The notes under the pieces are model-generated. The model did no database searches. It was given only the letters and a program-made list of their open reading frames with translations, and was not told the origin of the DNA. Of a stretch of DNA of 64,000 nt, positions 1 through 9,341 are shown piece by piece (positions within the stretch are counted from its first letter, which is position 1; every line of letters begins with the position of its first letter). This DNA is from Herbaspirillum frisingense GSF30 (lineage in GTDB: Bacteria; Pseudomonadota; Gammaproteobacteria; Burkholderiales; Burkholderiaceae_D), in contig NZ_AEEC02000019.1 of NCBI RefSeq assembly GCF_000300975.2, forward strand, positions 1 through 64,000, in the 5' to 3' direction. Both the position numbers and the translations under genes were made by a program.

Positions 1-141
1 CCCGCCATGACCGAACTTGTCATCGCGATTGTTCAGACCTACCGAACAGTGTTGTTGGATTATATGTGTTTATTCGCGACCCTGCTGTGCCGCACAATTC
101 GCCACATTCTTGGACAAGTGGCTTCGGCCCGGGCGCACATC

Positions 142-1005
142 ATGCAAGCCTCGCATTCGCTGGATATCCGCAATTTCTTCGTTCCCGGCCCGCTGGGACG
201 CATCCCCGTGCGCCTCTACCAGCCGGTGCAGGCCGCCGCCAAAGGCGAGCAGCGGGCGCTGGTGATGTACTTCCACGGCGGCGGTTTCACCAGTGGTTCG
301 CTGGATGACGCCGACGCCCCCGCCAGCTTCATCGCCCATCACGGCCAGGCCGTGGTGCTGTCGGTAGGCTATGCGCTGGCACCGGCCAAACCCTTCCCGG
401 CCGCCCCGGAAGACGCCTTCGCCGCCGCCAGCTGGGCCTGCAAGCACGCCGACGAACTCAATGTCGACCTCGACCGCATGGTGGTGGCCGGCGACGATGC
501 CGGTGGCAGCCTGGCTGCCAGCCTCACCCTGATGACCCGCGACCGCTGCGGCAAGCCGCTGGCCGCGCAGGTCCTGATCAGCCCCATGCTGGACCCGAGC
601 ATGCGCCTGCTGGGCGATGCCGGCCGTCTGCAATCGGACCTCACTGCCGAAACCTGCGCCGCCAGCTATCGCCAGTACCTGCCGCAGACCATGCAGCGCC
701 TGCACCCCTATGCCGCACCGCTGGAGGTGAGCCGCCTAGCCGGCCTGCCGCCGGCCTTCATTGCCACTGCCGAGCGCGACGTGCTCTGCCCGGAGGCCGA
801 GAAGTACGCCTCCAGCCTGATCCGCGCCGGTGTGCCCACACAGGTCTCGCGCTTTGCCGGCATCACGCACGGCGCCCTGCGTACGCACCTGCCGCTGCTG
901 AAAGAAATCGTCAATTTCCTGCGCTGTCGCTTCGCCAGCCTGCAACGCGACGAATCCGGTCACGACTTCATGCCCTTCAAGCTCCACCCCTCCACTCCAT
1001 TCTGA
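142..1005 (+). CDS. alpha/beta hydrolase, HSL/LlpE-like, with Asp at the nucleophile position
   Basis: Hormone-sensitive-lipase type alpha/beta hydrolase, 287 residues. The oxyanion motif HGGG starts at His45, the nucleophile elbow follows, and the expected acid and base are Asp213 (in ERDVL) and His243 (in GITHG). The elbow reads GDDAGG instead of the family's GDSAGG, so residue 119 is Asp (codon GAT at 496-498), not Ser. The frame is open back to an ATG at 7, but the first 45 codons do not look like protein and overlap AT-rich, promoter-like DNA, so I prefer the ATG at 142; neither start has a clear ribosome site. It lies 10 bases before an RND efflux operon. In Burkholderia a lipase-like gene (llpE) heads the bpeEF-oprC/ceoAB-opcM operon, and this looks like its homologue. 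Whether it hydrolyses esters at all is doubtful. Confidence 0.8.
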   Translation: MQASHSLDIRNFFVPGPLGRIPVRLYQPVQAAAKGEQRALVMYFHGGGFTSGSLDDADAPASFIAHHGQAVVLSVGYALAPAKPFPAAPEDAFAAASWACKHADELNVDLDRMVVAGDDAGGSLAASLTLMTRDRCGKPLAAQVLISPMLDPSMRLLGDAGRLQSDLTAETCAASYRQYLPQTMQRLHPYAAPLEVSRLAGLPPAFIATAERDVLCPEAEKYASSLIRAGVPTQVSRFAGITHGALRTHLPLLKEIVNFLRCRFASLQRDESGHDFMPFKLHPSTPF

Positions 1006-1015
1006 GGATAAGAAC

Positions 1016-2215
1016 ATGCAAACTCCTGCTCCCCTGCGCAAGCGCTTCGCCCTTACTGCCACCGTCCTGGCCGTCATCGCCCTGTCGGTCGGCGGCGCCA
1101 TCTCGGTGGTCGGCCTGTCGGCCAATGCCTCCACCGCCCCCACTGCAACTGCTGCCGGCGCGCCGGTCGATGTGGCCGAAGTGGTCCAGCGCCAGATCAT
1201 CGACTGGCAGTCCTACTCCGGCCGTATCGAAGCGGTCGACCGCGTCGAAGTGCGCCCCCTGGTCGGCGGCACGCTGACCGCCGTGCATTTCAAGGATGGT
1301 GCGCTGGTCAAGAAGGGCGATGTGCTCTTCACCATCGACCCGCGTCCCTATGAAGCGGAAGTGGCCCGCGCCGAAGCCCAACTGGCCGGCGCCGAAGCCC
1401 GTGCCGGTTACACCGCCACCGACCTGGCACGCGGCCAGCGCCTGCTGGGCGACAACGCCATCGCCAAACGCGACTTCGAGGAAAAGCAGAACGCCGCCCG
1501 CGAAGCCTCGGCCAATGTCGCCGCCGCCCGCGCCGCCCTGCGCGCCGCCCGCCTGAACCTGGAATACACCCGCATCACCGCCCCGGTCTCGGGCCGCATC
1601 TCGCGCGCCGAAGTCACCCTGGGCAATGTGGTCACCCCGGGTGCGGCCAATGCCCCGCTGACCACGCTGGTTTCTGTGGCCAAGGTGTACGCCTCCTTCG
1701 ACGTCGATGAACAGAGCTTCCTGAAATACGTCAACCCGGCCCGCGCCGCCGGCACCACCGTCCCGGTGGAACTGGGCCTGGCCAATGAGGACGCCTACTC
1801 CCGCAAGGGCCGCGTGGGCTCGGTGGACAACCGGCTCGACACTGCCTCCGGCACCATCCGCGTGCGCGCCGTGTTCGACAACGCCGACGGCCAGCTGGTC
1901 CCCGGCCTGTACGCCCGCGTACGCCTGGGTGGCGGCGAGCCGCATGCGGCCGTGCTGATTGATGAAAAGGCCGTCGGCACCGATCAGGACAAGCGCTTCG
2001 TGATGGTGGCCGACAAGGACAACCACGCCAACTACCGCCAGGTGGTGGTGGGTGCCGGCCATGACGGTCTGGTGGTCATCGAGAAGGGTCTGCAGCCGGG
2101 CGAACGCATCGTGGTCAACGGACTGCAACGCATCCGTCCGGGTGACGCCATTACCCCGACCGTGGTGCCGATGCAGGCCCAGGCTGCCAAGGCTGCCGAC
2201 GCCGGCAAGGCCTGA
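1016..2215 (+). CDS. RND efflux periplasmic adaptor (BpeE/CeoA/MexE-like)
   Basis: Membrane fusion protein of 399 residues that links an inner-membrane RND pump to an outer-membrane channel. The N-terminus is a single hydrophobic anchor or signal segment (about residues 10-35). Then come the lipoyl half-motif (RVEVRPLVGGTLTAVHFKDG), an Ala-rich alpha-helical hairpin (about 110-190), the second lipoyl half (LEYTRITAPVSGRISR) and beta-barrel domains. A GAGGA ribosome site sits 8 bases before the ATG. It is followed by the RND transporter and the outer-membrane factor on the same strand, which matches bpeE-bpeF-oprC order. Substrates cannot be read from sequence; Burkholderia relatives export chloramphenicol, trimethoprim and fluoroquinolones. 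Confidence 0.93.
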   Translation: MQTPAPLRKRFALTATVLAVIALSVGGAISVVGLSANASTAPTATAAGAPVDVAEVVQRQIIDWQSYSGRIEAVDRVEVRPLVGGTLTAVHFKDGALVKKGDVLFTIDPRPYEAEVARAEAQLAGAEARAGYTATDLARGQRLLGDNAIAKRDFEEKQNAAREASANVAAARAALRAARLNLEYTRITAPVSGRISRAEVTLGNVVTPGAANAPLTTLVSVAKVYASFDVDEQSFLKYVNPARAAGTTVPVELGLANEDAYSRKGRVGSVDNRLDTASGTIRVRAVFDNADGQLVPGLYARVRLGGGEPHAAVLIDEKAVGTDQDKRFVMVADKDNHANYRQVVVGAGHDGLVVIEKGLQPGERIVVNGLQRIRPGDAITPTVVPMQAQAAKAADAGKA

Positions 2216-2316
2216 TCCCGCACGGACCTCTCTCGCATTCAAGGAAGAACAAGCCGCGGGGGCGCATCGCCCTCCCGCAAGGGCGGTTGCATCCCGACGG
2301 CTGACAAGGAACCTAC

Positions 2317-5300
2317 ATGAATATCTCTAAATTCTTCATCGACCGCCCGATCTTCGCGGGTGTGCTGTCGGTACTGCTCTTGCTGGGCGGCGTGCTGGCC
2401 ATGCTGCAGCTGCCCATCTCGGAATATCCCGAAGTGGTGCCGCCCTCGGTGGTGGTGCGCGCGCAGTATCCCGGCGCCAACCCCAAGGTGATCGCCGAAA
2501 CCGTGGCCTCGCCGCTGGAAGAGCAGATCAACGGCGTGGAAAACATGCTCTACATGCAGTCGCAGGCCAACAGCGACGGCAACCTCACCATCACCGTCAA
2601 CTTCCGCCTGGGCGTGGACCCCGACAAGGCGCAGCAGCTGGTGCAGAACCGCGTCTCGCAAGCCCTGCCGCGCCTGCCGGAAGACGTGCAGCGCCTGGGC
2701 GTGACCACGCTCAAGTCCTCGCCCACCCTGACCATGGTGGTGCACCTGACCTCGCCCGACAACCGCTATGACACCACCTACCTGCGCAACTACGCGGTCC
2801 TGAACGTCAAGGACCGCCTGGCACGCATCCAGGGCGTGGGTGAAGTGGGCCTGTTCGGCTCGGGCAACTACGCCATGCGCGTCTGGCTCGATCCCAACAA
2901 GGTGGCCCAGCGCGGCCTGACCGCCAGCGACGTGGTGCGCTCCATCCGCGAACAGAACGTGCAGGTGGCCGCCGGTGTGATCGGCGCCTCGCCCAGCGCG
3001 CCGGATACCCCGCTGCAGCTGTCGGTGAACGCGCAAGGCCGCCTGAAGACCGAAGGGGAATTCCGCGACATCATCCTGAAGGCCTCGCCGGACGGCGCCA
3101 CCACCCGCCTGGGCGATGTCGCCCGGGTGGAACTGGCCGCCTCCGAATACGGCCTGCGCTCGCTGCTGGACAACAAGCCGGCCGTCGCCATCCCCATCTT
3201 CCAGGCTCCCGGCGCCAACGCGCTGGATGTCTCGACCCAGGTGCGCGCAGCGATGAAGGAACTGTCGGCCGACTTCCCCAGCTCGGTCAGCTACAGCATC
3301 GTCTATGACCCGACCCAGTTCGTGCGTGCCTCCATCGAAGCGGTGGTCCACACCCTGCTGGAAGCGATCGCCCTGGTGGTGATCGTGGTGATCATCTTCC
3401 TGCAGACCTGGCGTGCTTCCATCATTCCGCTGTTGGCGGTGCCGGTGTCCATCATCGGTACCTTCTCGCTGATGCTGGGCTTCGGCTACACCATCAATGC
3501 GCTGTCGTTGTTCGGCATGGTGCTGGCCATCGGTATCGTGGTCGATGACGCCATCGTGGTGGTGGAAAACGTCGAACGCAACATCGGCGCCGGCCTCTCG
3601 CCGCGTGACGCCACCTATCGCGCCATGCAGGAAGTGTCCGGCCCCATCATCGCGATTGCCTTGACGCTGGTGGCGGTGTTCGTGCCGCTGGCCTTCATGA
3701 CCGGCCTGACCGGCCAGTTCTACAAGCAGTTCGCGATGACCATTGCGATCTCCACCGTCATCTCGGCCTTCAACTCGCTGACCCTGTCCCCGGCCCTGGC
3801 CGCCCTGCTGCTCAAGGGTCATGGTGACAAGCCGGACTGGCTGACGCGCCAGATGGACCGCTTCCTGGGTGGCTTCTTCATCCGCTTCAACCGCTTCTTC
3901 AACCGCGCCTCCGACAACTACGGCACCGGCGTGACCGGCGTGATCAAGCGCAAGGGTGCCACCATGGGTGTCTACGTGGTGCTGCTGGCCGCGACCCTGG
4001 GCGTTTCCTACATCGTCCCCGGCGGCTTCGTGCCGGGCCAGGACAAGCAATACCTGGTGGCCTTCGCGCAACTGCCCAACGGTGCTTCGATTGACCGCAG
4101 CGAAGAAGTGATGCGCAAGATGAGCGACATCATGTTGAAGGAACCCGGTGTAGCCAGCGCCATTGCCTTCCCCGGCCTGTCCATCAACGGCTTCACCAAC
4201 AGTTCCTCGGCCGGTATCGTCTTCGTGGGTCTGAAGCCCTTCGAAGAGCGCAAGAGCAAGGAGCTCTCGGGCAATGCCATCGCCGCGTCGCTGAACAAGA
4301 AGTTCGGCGGTATCAAGGAAGCCTTCACCGCCGTCTTCCCGCCGCCGCCGGTGATGGGCCTGGGTACCCTGGGTGGCTTCAAGATGCAGATCGAAGACCG
4401 TGACGCACTGGGCTACGCCGAACTGGACAAGGCCGCACAGGCCTTCATGAAGGCCGCCGCCAAGGAACCGGCGCTGGGTCCGATGTTCTCCAGCTACCAG
4501 ATCAACGTGCCGCAACTGGATGTGGAACTGGATCGCGTCAAGGCCAAGCAGCTCGGCATCCCGGTGACCGACGTCTTCAACACCATGCAGATCTACCTCG
4601 GTTCGCTGTATGTGAACGACTTCAACCGCTTCGGCCGTGTCTATCAGGTCCGTGCCCAGGCTGACGCACCCTTCCGCGCCAAGGCCGAGGACATCGCGCA
4701 ACTGAAGACCCGCAACACTGCCGGCGAAATGGTGCCGCTGTCCTCGGTGGTGAAGGTCAAGCAGACCTTCGGCCCGGAAATGGTGGTGCGCTACAACGGC
4801 TACACCGCCGCCGACATCAACGGCGGCCCGGCCCCGGGTTACTCCTCGGACCAGGCCCAGGCCGCCGCCGAACGCGTGGCTGCAGCAACCCTGCCACGTG
4901 GCATCAAGTTCGAATGGACCGACCTGACCTACCAGAAGATCCTCGCAGGCAATGCCGGCGTGTGGGTGTTCCCGATCAGCGTGCTGCTGGTGTTCCTGGT
5001 GCTGGCTGCCCTGTATGAAAGCCTGACCCTGCCGCTGGCCGTGATCCTGATCGTCCCCATGAGCATTCTGGCCGCCCTGACCGGCGTCTGGCTGACCCGT
5101 GGCGACAACAACATCTTCACCCAGATCGGCCTGATGGTCCTGGTGGGCCTGTCGGCCAAGAACGCCATCCTGATCGTGGAATTCGCCCGTGAACTGGAGA
5201 TGCAGGGCCGTACCGCCGTACAAGCCGCCATCGAAGCCAGCCGCCTGCGTCTGCGCCCGATCCTGATGACCTCGATCGCCTTCATCATGGGTGTGGTGCC

Positions 5301-5541
5301 GCTGGTGACCTCCTCTGGCGCCGGTTCGGAAATGCGCCATGCGATGGGCATCGCGGTGTTCTTCGGCATGCTGGGCGTGACCCTGTTCGGTCTGTTCCTG
5401 ACCCCGGTGTTCTACGTCCTGCTGCGCACCATCGACCGCCGCCAGCTGCACTCGGCCTCGCATCATGAAGCCCCGATGACCGCCGGTTCGCATGTGCCGC
5501 AGGTGAGCCACGCCGCCCCCGGCCCGCAGGATGATCGCTGA
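2317..5541 (+). CDS. RND multidrug efflux transporter (BpeF/CeoB/MexF-like)
   Basis: Proton-driven inner-membrane pump of 1074 residues, the usual length for hydrophobe/amphiphile efflux (HAE-1) RND proteins. It begins with the family signature NISKFFIDRPIFAGVLS. The TM4 proton-relay pair Asp410-Asp411 is in GIVVDDAIVVVEN and the TM10 lysine is Lys948 in VGLSAKNAILIVEFA. Two large periplasmic loops and twelve membrane segments are as expected. AAGGA lies 8 bases before the ATG. The 101-base gap after the adaptor gene contains no promoter I could recognise, so co-transcription is likely. The C-terminus is polar and His/Pro-rich. Confidence 0.95.
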   Translation: MNISKFFIDRPIFAGVLSVLLLLGGVLAMLQLPISEYPEVVPPSVVVRAQYPGANPKVIAETVASPLEEQINGVENMLYMQSQANSDGNLTITVNFRLGVDPDKAQQLVQNRVSQALPRLPEDVQRLGVTTLKSSPTLTMVVHLTSPDNRYDTTYLRNYAVLNVKDRLARIQGVGEVGLFGSGNYAMRVWLDPNKVAQRGLTASDVVRSIREQNVQVAAGVIGASPSAPDTPLQLSVNAQGRLKTEGEFRDIILKASPDGATTRLGDVARVELAASEYGLRSLLDNKPAVAIPIFQAPGANALDVSTQVRAAMKELSADFPSSVSYSIVYDPTQFVRASIEAVVHTLLEAIALVVIVVIIFLQTWRASIIPLLAVPVSIIGTFSLMLGFGYTINALSLFGMVLAIGIVVDDAIVVVENVERNIGAGLSPRDATYRAMQEVSGPIIAIALTLVAVFVPLAFMTGLTGQFYKQFAMTIAISTVISAFNSLTLSPALAALLLKGHGDKPDWLTRQMDRFLGGFFIRFNRFFNRASDNYGTGVTGVIKRKGATMGVYVVLLAATLGVSYIVPGGFVPGQDKQYLVAFAQLPNGASIDRSEEVMRKMSDIMLKEPGVASAIAFPGLSINGFTNSSSAGIVFVGLKPFEERKSKELSGNAIAASLNKKFGGIKEAFTAVFPPPPVMGLGTLGGFKMQIEDRDALGYAELDKAAQAFMKAAAKEPALGPMFSSYQINVPQLDVELDRVKAKQLGIPVTDVFNTMQIYLGSLYVNDFNRFGRVYQVRAQADAPFRAKAEDIAQLKTRNTAGEMVPLSSVVKVKQTFGPEMVVRYNGYTAADINGGPAPGYSSDQAQAAAERVAAATLPRGIKFEWTDLTYQKILAGNAGVWVFPISVLLVFLVLAALYESLTLPLAVILIVPMSILAALTGVWLTRGDNNIFTQIGLMVLVGLSAKNAILIVEFARELEMQGRTAVQAAIEASRLRLRPILMTSIAFIMGVVPLVTSSGAGSEMRHAMGIAVFFGMLGVTLFGLFLTPVFYVLLRTIDRRQLHSASHHEAPMTAGSHVPQVSHAAPGPQDDR

Positions 5542-5574
5542 TCCCCGGATCAGCCCATGAATGGAGCAAGAAAA

Positions 5575-7092
5575 ATGATGACTCAATCGATGACCCGCCT
5601 GCTGCGCCCCGTGCGCATCGGCTCGGCCCTGCTGGCCACCTTGCTGGTGCTGGCCGGCTGCTCGGTGGCGCCCACCTACGAGCGTCCCTCGGTGGATACC
5701 CCGGCTGCCTTCAAGGAAGCCGCCCCCACCACCCAGACCGGTGAAAACGGTAGCCAATGGAAGGCCGCCCAGCCCGCCGAAGACATCGCCCGTGGCGAAT
5801 GGTGGAAGATCTTCGGCGACGACCAGTTGAACGCCCTGGAAGACCGTGCCCAGCAAGCCAACCAGGACCTCAAGGCGGCCGCCGCGCGGCTGGGCCAGGC
5901 ACGCGCGCTGACCCGCGATGCACGCTCCGGCTACTTCCCGCAGATCGACGCCGGCCTGGGTGCCACGCGTCAACGGCCCTCGCCGGCCTCGCAAGGCTTG
6001 CCGGCCGATGCCAACACCCAGCCCAACACCCTGTACCGGGCGCAACTGGGTGTGTCCTATGAAGTGGACCTGTTCGGCCGCGTGGCCTCCACCGTGGACG
6101 CCGCCACTGCTGACGCCCAGCGCAGCGAAGCGCTGTTCCACTCGGTGCTGCTGGCCTTGCAGGCCGACGTCGCGCAACAGTATTTCCAGGTGCGTGAACT
6201 GGATGCCGCCGCCGAGCTCTATCGCGGCACCGTCGATCTGCGCCAGGAATCGCTGCGCCTGGTGCAGCGCCGTTTCGATGAGGGCGACATCAGCGAAGTC
6301 GACGTGGCCCGCGCCCGCACCGAACTGGCCTCGGCCCAATCGGAAGCGCTGGGCATTGCCCGCCAGCGCGCCACCGCCGAACACGCCCTGGCCATCCTCT
6401 TGGGCCGTACCCCGGCCGAGTTCGCTCTGCCGCCGCAACCGCTGAAGCGACTGGCGATCTCGGTTCCGGCCGGTCTGCCCTCGACCTTGCTGGAGCGCCG
6501 TCCCGACATCGCTGCCGCCGAACGTGCCATGGCCGCCGCCAATGCCCGCGTGGGCGTGGCCAAGTCGGCCTTCTTCCCAGCCCTTAACCTGACCGGTGGT
6601 CTGGGCTACGAGTCGGCCCAACTGGGTGATCTCTTCAACTGGTCCAGCCGCACCTTCCTGCTCGGCCCACTGGTGGGCACCGCCCTGACCATGCCGATCT
6701 TCGATGGCGGCCGTCGCCAGGCCGGCGTCGATCGCGCCCGCGCCAGCTATGAAGAACAGGTCGCCACCTATCGCGGCACGGTCCTGAATGCCTTCCGCGA
6801 AGTGGAAGACAACCTGGCCAACCTGCGCATCCTGGACGACCAGAACCGCGCCCAGGACGAAGCGGTCGCCTCGTCCTCGCGTGCGGCCCGGCTCTCGCAC
6901 ACCCAGTATCGCGAAGGCGCGGTCAGCTACTTCAACGTCATCGATGCCGACCGCACCGTGCTGCAACTGCAGCGCGCCTCGGTCACCCTCGATGGCGAGC
7001 GCGCCCGCTCCACGGTCAACCTGATCCGCGCCCTCGGCGGCGGCTGGAGCACGCCGCAGCCGGCTGCGACGCAGGTATCTTCACGCCAGTAA
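5575..7092 (+). CDS. RND outer-membrane factor lipoprotein, NodT family (OprC/OpcM/OprN-like)
   Basis: TolC-like outer-membrane channel of the NodT family, 505 residues. The lipobox LAGC puts the lipidated Cys at residue 29; two OEP repeats follow (about 100-290 and 310-490). The frame extends upstream to an ATG at 5557, but GGAG at 5563-5566 is 8 bases before the ATG at 5575, so I use that start. It is the third component of the tripartite pump and starts 33 bases after the transporter stop. The gene ends 52 bases before the DUF1993 gene. Confidence 0.93.
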   Translation: MMTQSMTRLLRPVRIGSALLATLLVLAGCSVAPTYERPSVDTPAAFKEAAPTTQTGENGSQWKAAQPAEDIARGEWWKIFGDDQLNALEDRAQQANQDLKAAAARLGQARALTRDARSGYFPQIDAGLGATRQRPSPASQGLPADANTQPNTLYRAQLGVSYEVDLFGRVASTVDAATADAQRSEALFHSVLLALQADVAQQYFQVRELDAAAELYRGTVDLRQESLRLVQRRFDEGDISEVDVARARTELASAQSEALGIARQRATAEHALAILLGRTPAEFALPPQPLKRLAISVPAGLPSTLLERRPDIAAAERAMAAANARVGVAKSAFFPALNLTGGLGYESAQLGDLFNWSSRTFLLGPLVGTALTMPIFDGGRRQAGVDRARASYEEQVATYRGTVLNAFREVEDNLANLRILDDQNRAQDEAVASSSRAARLSHTQYREGAVSYFNVIDADRTVLQLQRASVTLDGERARSTVNLIRALGGGWSTPQPAATQVSSRQ

Positions 7093-7144
7093 TGTTCCCG
7101 TCCCCGGTCTCCGGGGACGCTCATCCACTTTCATCCAGAAAAAA

Positions 7145-7648
7145 ATGTCCATCACCCTGCACGAAGTCGGCATCACCCCGCTGATCCGCGCCCTGCACAA
7201 TCTGTCTTCCCTGCTCGACAAGGCCGAGCAGCATGCCGACCAGCACAAGCTGGAACCGCAGCAGCTGCTCTCGGCACGCCTGTACGAAGACATGTATCCG
7301 CTGACCGCCCAGGTACAGCGCGCCAGCGACACCGCCAAGGCCACCGCCAGCCGCCTCTCGGGCGTGGCCGCGCCGGCCTTCAGCGATGACGAGACCAGCT
7401 TCGACGAACTGCAGGCCCGCATCAACAAGACCATCGTCTTCCTCGAATCCATTCCCGCCGATGCGGTCAACGGCCAGGAAGACCGTGTCATCACCATGAA
7501 GCTGCGCGGCGAAGAGCGCAGCATGAGCGCGCGCGAATACCTGCTGGTGTTCGGCCTGCCCAATTTCTTCTTCCACATCACCACCGCCTACGACATCCTG
7601 CGTCACCAGGGCGTCAAGCTGGGCAAGATGGATTTCCTGGGTCTGTAA
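7145..7648 (+). CDS. DUF1993 family protein
   Basis: Soluble 167-residue protein resembling DUF1993 (a DinB-like four-helix family). Visible family features are the N-terminal ITLHEVGITPLIRALHNLSSLLDKAE helix, the central FDELQARINKTIVFLESIP segment and the C-terminal FGLPNFFFHITTAYDILRHQGV stretch. There is no signal peptide. No function is established for the family. It sits 52 bases after the efflux operon on the same strand and before tandem terminators, so it may be the last gene of the operon. The upstream stretch is A-rich with no clear Shine-Dalgarno site. Confidence 0.85.
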   Translation: MSITLHEVGITPLIRALHNLSSLLDKAEQHADQHKLEPQQLLSARLYEDMYPLTAQVQRASDTAKATASRLSGVAAPAFSDDETSFDELQARINKTIVFLESIPADAVNGQEDRVITMKLRGEERSMSAREYLLVFGLPNFFFHITTAYDILRHQGVKLGKMDFLGL

Positions 7649-7670
7649 TCCCGACACACCCAGACAAAAA

Positions 7671-7702
7671 CGGCCCGCATCCTGCGATGCGAGCCGCTTT
7701 CC
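7671..7702 (+). terminator. imperfect stem-loop, first of two tandem terminators
   Basis: Arms 7671-7681 and 7686-7696 pair over ten bases with one mismatch around a CTGC loop and are followed by CTTTCC. The T-run is weak. It lies 22 bases after the DUF1993 stop. Confidence 0.5.
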
Positions 7703-7726
7703 AGACCAGTTTCCCGTGGTACTTTG

Positions 7727-7760
7727 GCCCGCCTCCTTATCGAGGGCGGGCGTTTTTTTT
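7727..7760 (+). terminator. Rho-independent terminator
   Basis: GCCCGCC (7727-7733) pairs with GGCGGGC (7745-7751) and is followed by G and eight T residues. It closes the rightward efflux/DUF1993 unit just before the convergent SulP gene. Confidence 0.9.
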
Positions 7761-7766
7761 CATGGC

Positions 7767-9251
7767 TCAGTCCACATGCGGCACGCCCGCCCGCTGCAGC
7801 AACTGGCGGCATCGCCGGGACAGTGCCACCACGCGCAAGTCCTTGCCCAACCGGACATAGCGCTCGGCCAGCGTCTGCACGGCGGCAATGGCCGAATGGT
7901 CGGCCAGGCGCAGGTGGCGGCAATCCAGCGTGACCTGTCGCGGGTCGTCCTGGGTCGCGAACAGTTCCAGGAAGCGTGTGGTCGAGGCAAAGAACAGGGT
8001 GCCATGCGGCAGGTAGGTACGGCTGCCATCCTCTTCATCGACCACCTCGGCACGCACTTCGCGTGCGTGTTCCCACGCGAAGTTGAGCGCGGCGATCACG
8101 ATGCCGCACAACACCGCCACCGCCAGGTCGGTCAAGACGGTAATGACGGTGACGGCGATGATGACCAGCGCATCGTTCCTCGGCACCTTGCCCAGCACCC
8201 GCAGCGAGCCCCAGGCAAAGGTCTCCTGCGCCACCACGAACATGACACCGGCCAGTGCCGCCAGCGGGATGCGCTCGATGGCCGGCGACAGGAACAGGAT
8301 GAACAGCAGGATCATCACCCCCGCCACCACACCCGAGAGTCGCGAACGGCCGCCGGAGCCGAGGTTGATCATGGTCTGACCGATCATGGCACAACCGCCC
8401 ATGCCGCCGAACAGGCCCGAGACCACATTGGCCGCGCCCAGCGTCAGGCATTCCCGGTTGGGCTGGCCACGGCTGGCGGTGATTTCGTCGGTCAGGTTGA
8501 AGGTCAGCAGTGTTTCCAGCAGGCCGACGATGGCCATGAGCACCGCATACGGTCCGACGATGCGCAGCGTCTCCAGGGTCAACGGCACGCTGGGCAGATG
8601 CAGCGGCGGCAAGCCACCGGCGATCTGCGCCATGTCGCCCAGGGTACGCGTGTGCAGGCCACTGACATAGGTCAGCAGACCCACTCCGAGAATGGCTGCC
8701 AGTGCAGGTGGAATGGCCTTGGTCACGCGGGGCAGGAGCCACACCACCAGCATGGTCGCCAGCGTCAGGCCGATCATGATCCACAGCGACGTCCCCTGCA
8801 GCCACTGCGGCCCGGACGGCGTACTGGTACGGAAATGTTCCAGCTGCGACAGCGCGATCACGATGGCCAGGCCATTGACGAAGCCCAGCATCACCGGATG
8901 CGGCACCATGCGCACCAGCTTGCCCAGCCTGAGCGCACCGAAGGCCAGCATGATCAGGCCTGACAACACCACCGTGGCCAGGAAATACTGCGCCCCGTGT
9001 TGCACCACCAGCGCCACGATCACCACCGCCATCGAACCGGCGGCCCCCGAGATCATCCCCGGCCGGCCACCGAACAGAGCGGTGATGGTGCAGATGAAGA
9101 ACGCGCCATACAGCCCCATGAGCGGATTCAACTGCGCCACCAGGGCGAAGGCGATGCATTCGGGCACCAGGGCGAAGGAAGTGGTGAGGCCGGCCAGCAC
9201 GTTCTGGCGGAGTTCGCGCAGGCGCGATGACGGAGGAGTGACGGTGGTCAT
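7767..9251 (-). CDS. SulP family anion permease with C-terminal STAS domain
   Basis: SLC26/SulP transporter of 494 residues. A hydrophobic core of about ten to twelve helices starts with LRQNVLAGLTTSFALVPECIAFALVAQLNPLMGLYGAFF. A short STAS domain (about 400-494; VTLDCRHLRLADHSAIAAVQTLAERYVRLG) follows. Such proteins carry sulfate, bicarbonate or dicarboxylates; the substrate is not evident. The frame continues upstream to a TTG codon at 9308, but ATG at 9251 gives the usual short N-terminus. It has no strong ribosome site. It is 90 bases downstream of the response regulator on the same strand, so it may be a target or partner of that two-component system. Confidence 0.9.
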   Translation of the reverse strand: MTTVTPPSSRLRELRQNVLAGLTTSFALVPECIAFALVAQLNPLMGLYGAFFICTITALFGGRPGMISGAAGSMAVVIVALVVQHGAQYFLATVVLSGLIMLAFGALRLGKLVRMVPHPVMLGFVNGLAIVIALSQLEHFRTSTPSGPQWLQGTSLWIMIGLTLATMLVVWLLPRVTKAIPPALAAILGVGLLTYVSGLHTRTLGDMAQIAGGLPPLHLPSVPLTLETLRIVGPYAVLMAIVGLLETLLTFNLTDEITASRGQPNRECLTLGAANVVSGLFGGMGGCAMIGQTMINLGSGGRSRLSGVVAGVMILLFILFLSPAIERIPLAALAGVMFVVAQETFAWGSLRVLGKVPRNDALVIIAVTVITVLTDLAVAVLCGIVIAALNFAWEHAREVRAEVVDEEDGSRTYLPHGTLFFASTTRFLELFATQDDPRQVTLDCRHLRLADHSAIAAVQTLAERYVRLGKDLRVVALSRRCRQLLQRAGVPHVD

Positions 9252-9341
9252 GAAAGGAACATGGAACAGAAAATGGACAGGCGCGCAGCTGCGCCGCAGG
9301 AACCGCAATGCGTCAGGGAGGGACGCGCCGACAGTCCCGCG

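Noticed and set aside
2239-6966. Very long antisense open frame (over 1500 codons) opposite the first RND pump genes
   Set aside because: It is Gly/His/Arg/Gln-rich low-complexity translation opposite two clear genes, the usual third-position GC artefact.
9252-9308. Longer SulP N-terminus from a TTG codon
   Set aside because: TTG start without ribosome site; the extra residues do not resemble SulP N-termini.
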